Positions 19,357-28,875 are shown, numbered from the stretch's first letter. The stretch is DNA of 64,000 nucleotides from Arsenophonus apicola (GCF_020268605.1 NZ_CP084222.1:1178001-1242000); one strand, 5' to 3'. Numbers and translations: made by a program. The notes: generated by a model from the letters alone, not told the origin.

Positions 19357-19376
19357 GGAGAGGTTTTAGCCTCTCC
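19357..19376. terminator. Hairpin between convergent menE and catalase genes
   Basis: A perfect 7-bp inverted repeat GGAGAGG/CCTCTCC with a six-base loop lies between the converging gene ends. U-tracts are poor on both sides, so it is at best a weak bidirectional terminator. Confidence 0.5.
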
Positions 19377-19393
19377 TTGACTACTAAAGCGTT

Positions 19394-20857
19394 TTATTTA
19401 TGGTGTTTTTTTCGCTGTTTTTCTAATGCTTTTTCAACCCCTTTACCATATTTAGGGTGTACCTTATAAAATAACGCAACCTGCCGCTGCTGAGTTTCAA
19501 TTGATGCTTCAACTAATTCACTGGCGATCCTTTCAAACATACGTTTATGTTCATGTTTACTGAGCAATTCAAAAAGTGCGCGAGGCTGGCTATAATAATC
19601 ATCATCTTCGCGATGATTCCAGTGATCGGCTGCTCCCGTCAACGTTAATGGCGGTTCTTTAAATTGCGGCTGTTCTTGAAATAGGCCGGCGCTATTCGGC
19701 TCGTAAGTCACTCCGTTGCCGCTATTACCATCCACTCGCATAGCGCCATCACGGTGATAGTTATGAAATGGACAAGTGGCAAGAGGCTTATTGACTGGGA
19801 TCTGAAAATTATTGACACCTAAACGATAACGATGGGCATCTCCATAAGAGAATAGCCGGCCTTGTAACATTTTATCTGGTGAAAAACTAATCCCTGGCAC
19901 AATATTAGCTGGGCTAAAGGCGGCTTGTTCCACATCAGCAAAGTAGTTATCAGGATTGCGGTTTAATTCAAATTCACCCACATCGATTAATGGACAATCT
20001 TTATGTCGCCATACTTTAGTCAAATCAAATGGATTGTAGGGTAATTTAGCAGCATCGGCTTCAGGCATGACTTGGATTTGCAATTTCCAACGCGGATAAT
20101 TTTTGTTTTTAATGGCATCAAACAGATCCCGTTGCGAACTTTCACGATCTTTACCGACAATTTTTTCTGCTTCGTCATCCATTAAATTTTCAATGCCTTG
20201 TTGGCACCGAAAATGAAATTTAACCCAGAATCGCTCATTTTTTTCATTAATGAAACTATAGGTGTGACTACCGAAACCGTGCATATGACGGTAAGATTTG
20301 GGGATACCTCGGTCACTCATATCGATAGTTAATTGATGAAGAGATTCAGGCAAATGTGAGAAAAAATCCCACTTATAAGCAGGGTTACGTAAATTAGTGC
20401 GCGGATCCCGTTTTACAACATGGTTAAGATCGGGAAATTTTAATGGATCACGTAAATAAAAAACCGGTGTATTGTTACCCACTAAATCCCAATTACCCTC
20501 TTCGGTGTAAAACTTTAAGGCAAAACCCCGAATATCTCGTTCTGCATCAGCAGCGCCCCGTTCGCCAGCAACGGTAGAAAAACGGATAAATAATTTGGTT
20601 TCTTTACCTATTTGAGAGAAGATTTTTGCCCGCGTATATTGGCTAATATCATGGGTAACGGTAAAAGTACCAAATGCACCTGAGCCTTTAGCGTGCATAC
20701 GGCGTTCAGGTATAACTTCACGGTCAAAGTGTGCCAATTTTTCTAAAAACCAAACATCTTGTAACAGCATTGGGCCTCGAGGGCCTGCGGTGATAACGTT
20801 ATTATTATCAACGACGGGTGAGCCTGCAGAGGTCGTAAGACCTTCTTTTTTCTCCAT
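19394..20857 (-). CDS. katA: Monofunctional haem catalase (small subunit, clade 3 type)
   Basis: Decomposes hydrogen peroxide to water and oxygen. The 487-aa protein is a small-subunit haem catalase closely resembling the Proteus mirabilis enzyme. Visible key residues are the distal His55 in RRMHAKGSGAFG, the distal Asn near 128 in VGNNTPVFYLRD, and the proximal haem Tyr in SYGDAHRYRLG. It lacks the long C-terminal domain of KatE-type enzymes. It stands alone between the men cluster and yfaZ, where E. coli carries the arn genes. The 263-base upstream region to yfaZ should hold divergent promoters; no regulator site was identified. Confidence 0.95.
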   Translation of the reverse strand: MEKKEGLTTSAGSPVVDNNNVITAGPRGPMLLQDVWFLEKLAHFDREVIPERRMHAKGSGAFGTFTVTHDISQYTRAKIFSQIGKETKLFIRFSTVAGERGAADAERDIRGFALKFYTEEGNWDLVGNNTPVFYLRDPLKFPDLNHVVKRDPRTNLRNPAYKWDFFSHLPESLHQLTIDMSDRGIPKSYRHMHGFGSHTYSFINEKNERFWVKFHFRCQQGIENLMDDEAEKIVGKDRESSQRDLFDAIKNKNYPRWKLQIQVMPEADAAKLPYNPFDLTKVWRHKDCPLIDVGEFELNRNPDNYFADVEQAAFSPANIVPGISFSPDKMLQGRLFSYGDAHRYRLGVNNFQIPVNKPLATCPFHNYHRDGAMRVDGNSGNGVTYEPNSAGLFQEQPQFKEPPLTLTGAADHWNHREDDDYYSQPRALFELLSKHEHKRMFERIASELVEASIETQQRQVALFYKVHPKYGKGVEKALEKQRKKHHK

Positions 20858-21123
20858 TACACATCTCCAGTTTTTTTGAAATAGAAAAATGTATTTAAAA
20901 ACAATTAGCAGGTGTTACATAATTTCATTAATCTTATTAAAGTTATATCAAATGAATTATCTAAGCCAATAAGATATATAGCCAATCAAAAATACCTATT
21001 GCTGCGATATATCTGAGTCAAAAATATTTTTTACAAAAAAATAATAATAATTCGCAAGAAAATGAAATATATTGTCGATATTTTAGTAACCAGAATAATT
21101 AATGACTTAGGATAACTATTTTG

Positions 21124-21666
21124 ATGAAAAGGTTTTTATTACCCGTAACAGTTGGATGTTTTTTATTCTCAGGCCATTCTAATGCCGCTTCTGTCAGTGC
21201 ACAAGTAGGAAAAGATTTTACTGAACTTACGGCTGGTATTGGTAGCAAAGGGGCAGGCCTGGGCATAAATGGCAATTGGACACGTAGTGATCATGATGGT
21301 CAAGTAGCCAGTTTAGGCGCGACTTTTGGTTTACCTTTGGGGCCTTTTAGCGCTTATATTGGTGGAAAAGCTTATTATTTATCACCGCAGGATAATAATA
21401 ACGGTTTTGCCTTTGCTGCTGGTGTTGGCGCTAATTGGCAGATTATGCCATCATTGGCTTTATATGGGGAAATTTATGGCTCACCGCGTGATTTTACTTC
21501 AGGTAATTATGCTTATCAGGAAGCGGATGTTGGCATCAAATATGAAGTGATTAAACCACTAGCCATTAATTTGGGTTATCGTTTCATTAAAGTACAAGGT
21601 AAGCATCATCATCCTAATAATACTATTGCTGATGGTTTTTATCTTGGTGCAGGCGTCAGTTTTTAG
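21124..21666 (+). CDS. yfaZ: YfaZ-family outer-membrane protein
   Basis: A secreted beta-barrel-like protein of unknown function. A Sec signal peptide is clear (MKRFLLPVTVGCFLFSGHSNA, cleavage after the Ala-x-Ala-like NAA region), followed by alternating glycine and aromatic beta strands and a C-terminal LGAGVSF typical of outer-membrane insertion. ATG 21124 gives 180 aa; a TTG at 21121 is three bases upstream and slightly better spaced from AGGA at 21109. The family name comes from resemblance to E. coli YfaZ, which also neighbours this region. Confidence 0.85.
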   Translation: MKRFLLPVTVGCFLFSGHSNAASVSAQVGKDFTELTAGIGSKGAGLGINGNWTRSDHDGQVASLGATFGLPLGPFSAYIGGKAYYLSPQDNNNGFAFAAGVGANWQIMPSLALYGEIYGSPRDFTSGNYAYQEADVGIKYEVIKPLAINLGYRFIKVQGKHHHPNNTIADGFYLGAGVSF

Positions 21667-21680
21667 CTGCTTCAATGTTT

Positions 21681-21704
21681 GCACCATATAGTTTATGGTG
21701 CTTT
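21681..21704 (+). terminator. Terminator after yfaZ
   Basis: A perfect 8-bp stem GCACCATA/TATGGTGC with a five-base loop, followed by TTT, lies 15 bases after the yfaZ stop and just before the converging tyrP end. Confidence 0.65.
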
Positions 21705-21722
21705 CCCTTATATTAAAGCGTG

Positions 21723-22937
21723 TTATCCCACAGCAGGTAAAATGTCAATAACAATGGCGATCTGTATTAAAATCATAGCAATACCACAAATCAATACTAC
21801 CAGTAACGCGGCTGTTCCACCTTTAACTCGATAACGATTAGTTTTGTCAGTTTCAATCTTTCTGACCCGCATAACCATCAGCGCGGGTAGGATGAGTGCT
21901 AAGATAGATAAAGCGACGGCAGCATAAGTTAAGGCTTTAACAAAACTGCTAAAAAAAAGTGCACAGATTAGTGGTGGCAGGAAGGTTAATAATCCACTTT
22001 GTAAGCGACCAAATGCGCTATTTTTACGTTTAAACATATCGGCCAAATAGTCAAATAAACCCAATGTGACCCCCAAAAAAGAGGTTGCCAACGCCAGATC
22101 CATAAATAGGTTAACCGCAATAGTAACTTGTGAAGTGGCAACGATATCATTAATTGCAATGAGTAATCCGTTTAAACCGGACTGGGCAGCTAAAATACCG
22201 ATAAAGGTGTTTTGGGGGATAGCTCCTAAGGTGGCTATTTGCCATAAAATATAAGCGAATAATGGGATCGCACTGCCAATAATAAAAATTTTACGTAACT
22301 TTTTGATATCCCCATTCATATAGCTTACCAGGCTAGGAATACTGCCGTGAAAACCAAAAGAAGTAAAAATAACCGGGATGGCTGATAAGACTAAACCTTT
22401 TTCTACTGGCATAGCGGTGAGATTGGTATTTTTTACGTGTGGCATCATAACGACTAGCATGATGAGCAGAAAAACAATTTTAGCGATAAACAGCATGCGA
22501 TTTATCAAATCGACAGAATGCGTACCAATACAGACAATCGTACCTCCAATAAGAGTGAATAAAATAATAGCACAATTGATGTTAATATTTATTCCAATCC
22601 AAGATGAAAGACTATTCGCGAGCAAAATACCTGCTCCGCCGATATAAGCCGTCGCTAATGCATACATCAGTAGTAGCATACTTAAACTGGTTATCACTTT
22701 TCCCGGTAAACCAAGATACCGTTTGGCAATAGAGCCTAAACCTAAATATGAAGGATTGTATTGATATACTTCGACTAACAGTAGCGCGGTATAACTCATT
22801 AAAGCCCATAGCCCAATTAGCATAAGCGCTATCATGGGAAAGCCAACGCCTGATGCGGCAAGCGGCATCGCTAACATACCTGCACCAATTGTTGTGCCAG
22901 CAACAATCAAAATACTACCCAGTGTGGGATTTTTCAC
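21723..22937 (-). CDS. tyrP: Tyrosine-specific permease
   Basis: Inner-membrane proton-coupled aromatic amino-acid transporter of the HAAAP family (404 aa, eleven hydrophobic helices). The N-terminal GSILIVAGTTIGAGMLAMPL and the segment SAIPVIFTSFGFHGSIPSLV are family signatures, and the pattern of residues follows E. coli TyrP (403 aa) more closely than Mtr or TnaB. Two candidate TyrR boxes lie upstream (23001-23041), as expected for a tyrosine-regulated gene. Confidence 0.92.
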   Translation of the reverse strand: MKNPTLGSILIVAGTTIGAGMLAMPLAASGVGFPMIALMLIGLWALMSYTALLLVEVYQYNPSYLGLGSIAKRYLGLPGKVITSLSMLLLMYALATAYIGGAGILLANSLSSWIGINININCAIILFTLIGGTIVCIGTHSVDLINRMLFIAKIVFLLIMLVVMMPHVKNTNLTAMPVEKGLVLSAIPVIFTSFGFHGSIPSLVSYMNGDIKKLRKIFIIGSAIPLFAYILWQIATLGAIPQNTFIGILAAQSGLNGLLIAINDIVATSQVTIAVNLFMDLALATSFLGVTLGLFDYLADMFKRKNSAFGRLQSGLLTFLPPLICALFFSSFVKALTYAAVALSILALILPALMVMRVRKIETDKTNRYRVKGGTAALLVVLICGIAMILIQIAIVIDILPAVG

Positions 22938-23000
22938 AAGTGATCCTGAGTTTTATCGCTAAGTTTATTATAGCGGCAGAGTAAATGATTGCTTAGTGTG

Positions 23001-23041
23001 TGTCAAATTAATATTACATTATTTGGAACTTTATGTTTACA
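23001..23041 (-). promoter_or_regulatory. Candidate pair of TyrR boxes upstream of tyrP
   Basis: TGTCAAATTAATATTACA (23001-23018) fits the palindromic TyrR pattern TGT-N12-ACA. A second, weaker match, TGGAACTTTATGTTTACA (23024-23041), lies with centres 23 bp apart, about two helical turns. They sit 64-104 bases upstream of the tyrP start. Assignment to TyrR is inference from pattern and position. Confidence 0.5.
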
Positions 23042-23149
23042 TTGTGAGATTGAGTATTGGTGAATTGAATAATGATCAGGCATAATATAAAAATTCGATT
23101 AGTGAGTGATAGTTAAGCTAATTTTATACCAATCATTGGAATTTTAGTT

Positions 23150-23887
23150 ATGAAAGAAAATATTTATGATCAGGATGATTTTTTTATCGCCTATAGCCAA
23201 TTTCCGCGTTCTGTTGATGGATTGGATGCCGCCGGCGAATGGCCTGCATTGCAACGTTTATTACCTAATTTTCAAGGTAAATCAGTATTGGATTTAGGCT
23301 GTGGTTATGGCTGGCATTGTATATATGCAGCACAACAGGGTGCGATAAAAGTGATTGGCACAGATATTTCGCAGAAAATGTTAAAGGTGGCAAAAGAAAA
23401 AAATCCCTTTCCTACAATCATTGAATATCGGCAACAAGCGATAGAGGATATGCAATTTGCCAATGCTAGCTTTGATGTAGTCGTCAGTTCGTTAGCGTTA
23501 CATTATGTCGCCGATTTTGCGCAAATATGCCACAAAATCCACGCTTGTTTAACAGAAAAAGGCCAGTTTATATTTTCGCTCGAGCACCCGGTTTTTACTG
23601 CTCATGGTTCCCAAGATTGGTGTTATGATCATTCCGGCGCTAAGCTTCATTGGCCTGTAGATAACTATTTTAGCGAAGGGGCTCGTCAGGCAGAATTTCT
23701 CGGTCATAAAGTGACTAAATACCATAAAACTTTAACAACTTATTTAACCAGTTTATTAACGGCTGGATTTTCAATTGAACAACTTATTGAGCCTCAGCCG
23801 GCTGATTATCTGTTAGATAAAATTGCTGGCATGAGGGATGAACTACGGCGTCCGATGATGTTACTGGTGGTTGCTAAAAAAGCGTAA
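23150..23887 (+). CDS. Class I SAM-dependent methyltransferase
   Basis: The 245-aa protein has the Rossmann-fold methyltransferase motifs: motif I VLDLGCGYGWHC near residue 46, acidic loop VIGTDIS near 70, and the post-motif FDVVVSSLALHYV near 105. The family resembles methyltransferase-11 type small-molecule enzymes; the substrate cannot be read from sequence. It is monocistronic, divergent from tyrP and convergent with yfaE. I do not recognise a specific gene symbol. Confidence 0.85.
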   Translation: MKENIYDQDDFFIAYSQFPRSVDGLDAAGEWPALQRLLPNFQGKSVLDLGCGYGWHCIYAAQQGAIKVIGTDISQKMLKVAKEKNPFPTIIEYRQQAIEDMQFANASFDVVVSSLALHYVADFAQICHKIHACLTEKGQFIFSLEHPVFTAHGSQDWCYDHSGAKLHWPVDNYFSEGARQAEFLGHKVTKYHKTLTTYLTSLLTAGFSIEQLIEPQPADYLLDKIAGMRDELRRPMMLLVVAKKA

Positions 23888-23918
23888 ATAGTTTTACTGT
23901 TAGCGTCTGATGCTGTTA

Positions 23919-24188
23919 TTAATCACTATCAATATCAATATCGCTAAGGGGTTGGCAACAGCAGGCTAATATCTCATTTTTATCAATGAATGCAATCGGT
24001 TTATGACGATATCTCACTTTCCCTTTGCATAGACGAAGCCGGCAGGCACCACAAAAGCCTTCTCGACATTGAAATTCAATCTGAATTTTACTCTGTTCAA
24101 GGGCATCAAGTAGACTAGTATGCTGTTCGGTATGAAAAGGAATTTGTCTACCCTGCGCGTTGCGCAGGGTAATTTTATAGCTAGCCAT
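23919..24188 (-). CDS. yfaE: YfaE [2Fe-2S] ferredoxin for NrdB cofactor maintenance
   Basis: Plant-type ferredoxin (89 aa) with the four cluster cysteines in CREGFCGACRLRLC and ILACCC. In E. coli YfaE supplies electrons for assembling and repairing the diferric-tyrosyl radical cofactor of NrdB. It follows nrdB by five bases on the same strand, so it is the last gene of the nrdA-nrdB-yfaE operon, supporting that role. Confidence 0.93.
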   Translation of the reverse strand: MASYKITLRNAQGRQIPFHTEQHTSLLDALEQSKIQIEFQCREGFCGACRLRLCKGKVRYRHKPIAFIDKNEILACCCQPLSDIDIDSD

Positions 24189-24193
24189 AACAG

Positions 24194-25330
24194 TTATAAC
24201 TCAAAACTACGTAGTTCATCGGTATCAACCTGAGCATCAATTTGCCCTACTAAATAGGAGCTCACTTCCACTTCTTGTGGTGCTACCTGAACATTATCAG
24301 AAACTAACCAGGCGTTGATCCATGGAATAGGATTAGAGCGAGTTTCAAAAGGTAATTTTAATCCAACCGCCTGCATGCGAATATTGGTAATATATTCAAT
24401 ATATTGACATAAAATATCTTTATTAAGACCGATCATTGAACCACCAGAGAATAGATACTCTGCCCACTCCTTTTCCTGTTCAGCGGCTTGAACAAACAAT
24501 TGATAGCATGCTTCTTCACACTCTTTGGCAATCATAGCCATTTCAGGATCATCTTGACCGGAACGCATTAGATTTAACATATGCTGAGTGCCTGTGAGAT
24601 GCAGTGCTTCATCACGTGCAATTAATTTGATAATTTTAGCGTTTCCTTCCATCAATTCGCGTTCAGCAAAGGCGAATGAGCAAGCAAAACTGACATAAAA
24701 GCGAATAGCTTCTAACGCATTAACACTCATTAGACATAAATAGAGTTGTTTTTTTAGCTCATGTAAAGAAATGATTACATTTTTATCATTAATGGTATGA
24801 TTGCCTTCACCTAACATATGGTAATAGCTGGTCATCTCAATTAAATCATCATAATAACCTGAGATATCTTTTGCCCGCTTTAAAATTTCGTTATTAGTTA
24901 CAATATCGTCAAAAATAATTGATGGGTCATTAACAATATTACGAATAATATGGGTGTAGGAACGCGAATGAATAGTTTCTGAAAATGACCAGGTTTCTAC
25001 CCAGGTTTCAAGTTCAGGAATGGAAATAAGGGGCAGCAGTGCTACATTAGGACTACGTCCTTGAATAGAATCTAATAGTGTTTGATATTTTAAATTACTG
25101 ATGAAAATGTGTTTTTCATGTTCAGGTAGCGCTTGATAATCAATACGATCACGAGAAACATCAATTTCTTCTGGGCGCCAGAAAAAAGAGAGTTGTTTTT
25201 CAATCAACTGTTCAAAAATAGGATATTTTTGCTGATCATAACGCGCAACATTGACCGGCTGCCCAAAGAACATAGGTTCTTGCAATTGATCATTTTTGGT
25301 TTGCGAAAATGTTGTATATTGGTATTCCAT
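24194..25330 (-). CDS. nrdB: Ribonucleoside-diphosphate reductase class Ia, beta subunit
   Basis: Radical-generating subunit of aerobic ribonucleotide reductase (378 aa). The di-iron ligands and radical tyrosine are in the expected segments: the Glu/His ligands in SFSETIHSRSYTHIIRN, which also holds the radical Tyr, and AFAERELMEGNAKIIKLIARDEALHL for the second ligand set. The C-terminus DTDELRSFEL is the peptide that docks to NrdA. It begins 11 bases after the nrdA stop. Confidence 0.97.
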   Translation of the reverse strand: MEYQYTTFSQTKNDQLQEPMFFGQPVNVARYDQQKYPIFEQLIEKQLSFFWRPEEIDVSRDRIDYQALPEHEKHIFISNLKYQTLLDSIQGRSPNVALLPLISIPELETWVETWSFSETIHSRSYTHIIRNIVNDPSIIFDDIVTNNEILKRAKDISGYYDDLIEMTSYYHMLGEGNHTINDKNVIISLHELKKQLYLCLMSVNALEAIRFYVSFACSFAFAERELMEGNAKIIKLIARDEALHLTGTQHMLNLMRSGQDDPEMAMIAKECEEACYQLFVQAAEQEKEWAEYLFSGGSMIGLNKDILCQYIEYITNIRMQAVGLKLPFETRSNPIPWINAWLVSDNVQVAPQEVEVSSYLVGQIDAQVDTDELRSFEL

Positions 25331-25341
25331 ACGTCCTCACG

Positions 25342-27633
25342 TTAAATCTTACAAGCTCCGCCGTCACAATCGCTATCAGCAGATTCAATAACCTCTTCAA
25401 GATCGGCTTGGGTATCTTCTGCGCCATCACGGGTATTATGGTAATAAAGCGTTTTTACTCCATATTTATAAGCGAGTAATAAATCTTTCAGTAGCTGGTT
25501 CATTGGAACTTTATTATTTGGGAAACGGGTTGGATCATAATTAGTGTTAGCAGAAATAGATTGATCAATAAATTTTTGCATAATACCAACCAACTGCAAA
25601 TAACCGTCATTGTTGGGCATTTGCCATAATAATTCATAATCATTTTTCAAGCGTTCGTATTCGGGAACTACTTGGCGCAAAATTCCATCTTTTGATGCTT
25701 TAATGCTGATATAACCGCGCGGTGGTTCAATGCCATTGGTGGCATTAGATATTTGGGAAGATGTTTCTGATGGCATCAATGCGGAAAGCGTTGAGTTACG
25801 CAAACCATATTGCTTGATATTTTTGCGTAAAGTTTGCCAATCATAGTGCAGTGGTTCAGATGTTAGTGCATCTAATGATTTTTTATAACTATCAATCGGC
25901 AAAATACCTTTTGCATAAGTGGTATCGTTAAACCATGGGCAAGCACCTTGCTCTTTTGCCAGTTCATTGGATGCTTTCAATAAATAATATTGGATCGCTT
26001 CAAAGGTTTTGTGGGTTAGATTATTGGCACTACCATCGGAGTAGCGAACACCCTGTTTTGCTAAATAATAAGCATAATTAATGACACCAATACCTAAAGT
26101 ACGACGACCCATAGAGCCTTTTTGCGCCGCAATAATCGGATAGTTTTGATAATCGAGGAGTGAATCTAATGCACGCACGGCCAATATCGCTAACTCTTCC
26201 AATTCATCTAATGAGCTAATGGCGCCTAAATTAAAGGCGGAAAGAGTACAAAGTGCAATTTCACCCTTTTCATCGTTAATATCATTTAGTGGTCGGGTTG
26301 GCAAGGCGATTTCTAGACAGAGATTTGATTGGCGAATTGGTGCAACATTAGGATCAAATGGGCTATGGGTATTACAGTGATCGACATTTTGAATATAGAT
26401 GCGACCCGTAGAGGCTCGCTCTTGCATCATAAGTGAAAACAGATCGAGCGCTTTCACACGTTTCTGGCGTATGCTTGCGTCTTGTTCATATTTTAAATAT
26501 AAACGTTCAAATTCATTTTGATCAGCGAAAAATGCTTCGTATAAGCCGGCAACATCAGAAGGGCTAAATAGGGTAATTTCTTCACCTTTGATGAGACGTT
26601 CATACATGAGTTTATTAATTTGTACGCCATAGTCCAGATGACGAACACGATTGCCTTCAACGCCACGATTATTTTTCAAAACCAATAAGCTTTCAACCTC
26701 TAAATGCCAGAGAGGGTAAAATAGCGTAGCGGCACCACCACGTACGCCGCCTTGAGAACAAGATTTTACCGCGGTTTGGAAATGTTTATAGAAAGGAATA
26801 CAGCCGGTATGAAACGCTTCACCTCCCCGAATTGGACTACCTAGCGCGCGAATATGACCGGCATTAATACCAATACCGGCTCGTTGAGAAACATATTTCA
26901 CAATCGCGCTGGAGGTGGCATTAATTGAATCGAGGCTATCACCACATTCAATTAATACGCATGAACTAAATTGGCGGGTTGGCGTGCGTACCCCTGCCAT
27001 AATCGGGGTAGGTAGTGAAATTTTAAAAGTGGAAATTGCATCATAAAAGCGATGAATATAGTTTAACCGCGTCTCTTTTGGGTAGCGTGAAAAAAGGCAA
27101 GCTGCAACAAGAATATAAAGAAACTGAGCGCTTTCATAAATTTCACCGCTTACCCGGTTTTGCACCAAGTATTTGCCTTCTAATTGTTTAACTGCCGCGT
27201 AGGAAAAATTCATGTCACGCCAGTGATCTAGAAAACTATCCATCTGCTCGAATTCTTCTGCTGAATAATCTGTGAGCAGATGTTTATCATATTTACCTAT
27301 ATTAACCATATGTAAAACATGCTGATATAATGCAGGTGGTTCAAATTGGCCATAGGCTTTTTTACGTAGATGGAAAATAGCTAATCGCGCTGCAAGATAT
27401 TGGTAATCAGGTGTATCAGCTGAAATAAGATCTGCCGCCGCTTTGATCATGGTTTCATGAATATCGGAAGTTTTGATGCCATCATAAAATTGGATCTGAG
27501 AACGTAATTCCACTTGTGAAACGGATACATCTTTTAGCCCTTCAGCTGCCCAGGTAATGACTTTATGGATTTTATCAAGATCAATACGTTCTTTATGTCC
27601 ATCACGTTTAGTGACTAACAGACTTTGGTTCAT
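25342..27633 (-). CDS. nrdA: Ribonucleoside-diphosphate reductase class Ia, alpha subunit
   Basis: Catalytic subunit reducing ribonucleoside diphosphates. It has an N-terminal ATP-cone (LLVTKRDGHKERIDLDKIHK), the redox cysteines in FSSCVLIECG, QSNLCLEIAL and IALCTLSAFN, the radical-transfer pair in TLYYHNTRDGA, and the C-terminal CDGGACKI shuttle pair. ATG 27633 (MNQSLLVTKRDG) matches the E. coli start and has AGGTG nine bases upstream; an in-frame GTG lies at 27645. The 763-aa length is normal. A strong NrdR box is about 140 bases upstream. Confidence 0.96.
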   Translation of the reverse strand: MNQSLLVTKRDGHKERIDLDKIHKVITWAAEGLKDVSVSQVELRSQIQFYDGIKTSDIHETMIKAAADLISADTPDYQYLAARLAIFHLRKKAYGQFEPPALYQHVLHMVNIGKYDKHLLTDYSAEEFEQMDSFLDHWRDMNFSYAAVKQLEGKYLVQNRVSGEIYESAQFLYILVAACLFSRYPKETRLNYIHRFYDAISTFKISLPTPIMAGVRTPTRQFSSCVLIECGDSLDSINATSSAIVKYVSQRAGIGINAGHIRALGSPIRGGEAFHTGCIPFYKHFQTAVKSCSQGGVRGGAATLFYPLWHLEVESLLVLKNNRGVEGNRVRHLDYGVQINKLMYERLIKGEEITLFSPSDVAGLYEAFFADQNEFERLYLKYEQDASIRQKRVKALDLFSLMMQERASTGRIYIQNVDHCNTHSPFDPNVAPIRQSNLCLEIALPTRPLNDINDEKGEIALCTLSAFNLGAISSLDELEELAILAVRALDSLLDYQNYPIIAAQKGSMGRRTLGIGVINYAYYLAKQGVRYSDGSANNLTHKTFEAIQYYLLKASNELAKEQGACPWFNDTTYAKGILPIDSYKKSLDALTSEPLHYDWQTLRKNIKQYGLRNSTLSALMPSETSSQISNATNGIEPPRGYISIKASKDGILRQVVPEYERLKNDYELLWQMPNNDGYLQLVGIMQKFIDQSISANTNYDPTRFPNNKVPMNQLLKDLLLAYKYGVKTLYYHNTRDGAEDTQADLEEVIESADSDCDGGACKI

Positions 27634-27995
27634 GAGTAGATACACCTAAAATTAACTAGCTAAATATTTATTGATCACTACCCTCGAGGATTAATAACAA
27701 AAATACAAAACGGCGTGCTGTTAAATCGCTTATTAAGTTTGTATTTTGAACTAAACAGGAGAGTAGTAAACACAATATATAGTGTTTGATTGCGTTTATA
27801 CTAACAAGATAATGGTATTTGCTACTTTTATCAAGTGTATAAACAATGGGGTTTTTAGCAATTATCCAGCGCTGAATTTTGCCAATTAGCCGATAACTCT
27901 GTGTGATAATAGGAGAATATTATAATTTATGTTACCAGCAATGGTGAAAAATAAATTCGTAATGACCAACTGATTGCTGTTTTATTCAGCAAATG
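27634..27995. other. Regulatory interval between ubiG and nrdA
   Basis: This 362-base AT-rich stretch has no credible gene. It contains the nrdA leader and promoter region with an NrdR box at 27770-27785. A short inverted repeat TTGCTG/CAGCAA near 27974-27992 follows the ubiG end but has no U-tract. Confidence 0.7.
27770..27785 (-). promoter_or_regulatory. NrdR box upstream of nrdAB-yfaE
   Basis: ACACAATATATAGTGT fits the 16-bp NrdR consensus (ACACWATATATWGTGT pattern) essentially perfectly. NrdR represses ribonucleotide reductase genes when dATP/ATP is high. Such boxes normally occur in pairs about 31 bp apart centre to centre; I see no convincing second copy, so a degenerate partner may exist. 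Confidence 0.8.
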
Positions 27996-28727
27996 TTAAC
28001 AATTTTTGGTACTGGATAAATGCAACATATAATTAACATCAACATTCGATCCTAAGAAAAATTTATCGCTGATAGGATTATAGTGTAATCCAGTGATATG
28101 TTGTTCTTGTAAAGATGTTTTATCTACCCAATTGAGTAGTTCTGAAGGTCGAATAAATTTTTTCACATCATGCGTACCCTTGGGAACCATTTTCAAAATA
28201 TATTCAGCGGCAATGATTGCTAATAACCAGGCTTTTTTATTACGATTAATTGTAGAAAAAAATACATGGCCGCCTGGTTTGACTAATGTTGCACATGATT
28301 GAACTATTGACTCAGGATCAGGCACATGCTCCAGCATTTCCATGCAGGTGACAATATCGTAAGTTTTAGGGTATTTTTCTGCATGGCTTTCAGCGGTTTC
28401 TTGTAGATAGTTAATTTGCACATTGCTTTCTAATGCATGGAGCTTGGCGACTTCAAGTGGCTCTGTGGCCATATCAATTCCAGTTACCAGGGCACCTTCT
28501 TTCGCCATGCTTTCTGATAAGATCCCACCGCCGCAACCGATATCGAGAACTTTTTTACCAAACAGGCCATCAGCATGTTGCAAGATATAATTTAAACGTA
28601 ATGGATTAATCCGATGAAGTGGTTGGAATTCACTCGTTTGATCCCACCAACGAGTGGCAACAGAGCTAAATTTGTCGATTTCAGCTAGATCAACATTGGC
28701 CTGACTGAGCGAATTTTTGTTATTCAT
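27996..28727 (-). CDS. ubiG: Ubiquinone biosynthesis O-methyltransferase
   Basis: SAM-dependent enzyme carrying out both O-methylations in ubiquinone synthesis. The 243-aa protein has motif I VLDIGCGGGILSE near residue 61, GIDMATEPLEVAK, and the family segments MEMLEHVPDP and FFSTINRNKKAW. Its position beside gyrA and nrdA is as in E. coli. It reads away from gyrA, with 166 bases between their starts. It appears intact, in contrast to the men genes. Confidence 0.95.
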   Translation of the reverse strand: MNNKNSLSQANVDLAEIDKFSSVATRWWDQTSEFQPLHRINPLRLNYILQHADGLFGKKVLDIGCGGGILSESMAKEGALVTGIDMATEPLEVAKLHALESNVQINYLQETAESHAEKYPKTYDIVTCMEMLEHVPDPESIVQSCATLVKPGGHVFFSTINRNKKAWLLAIIAAEYILKMVPKGTHDVKKFIRPSELLNWVDKTSLQEQHITGLHYNPISDKFFLGSNVDVNYMLHLSSTKNC

Positions 28728-28845
28728 CAGAAAATTTACTCCTTAATTTTTTTATTAACATAGACTGTATAGTGGCATTAGGTCATTATACATGTTTTAT
28801 TGATCATTATGCGTTTCCTGTTTTTATAAAATGGCGATTTTGTGG

Positions 28846-28875
28846 TATAATTTTACTCCTTAATGAATAAGGAGT
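28846..28875 (+). promoter_or_regulatory. gyrA extended -10 and leader inverted repeat
   Basis: TGGTATAAT at 28843-28851 is an extended -10 element with only a weak -35. Directly after it, ACTCCTTA (28855-28862) and TAAGGAGT (28868-28875) form a perfect 8-bp inverted repeat with a five-base loop. The repeat would sit at the very 5' end of the gyrA mRNA. Regulatory meaning is inference. Confidence 0.55.

Noticed and set aside
27721..27830. Second NrdR box
   Set aside because: The positions one standard interval to either side of 27770-27785 do not fit the consensus.
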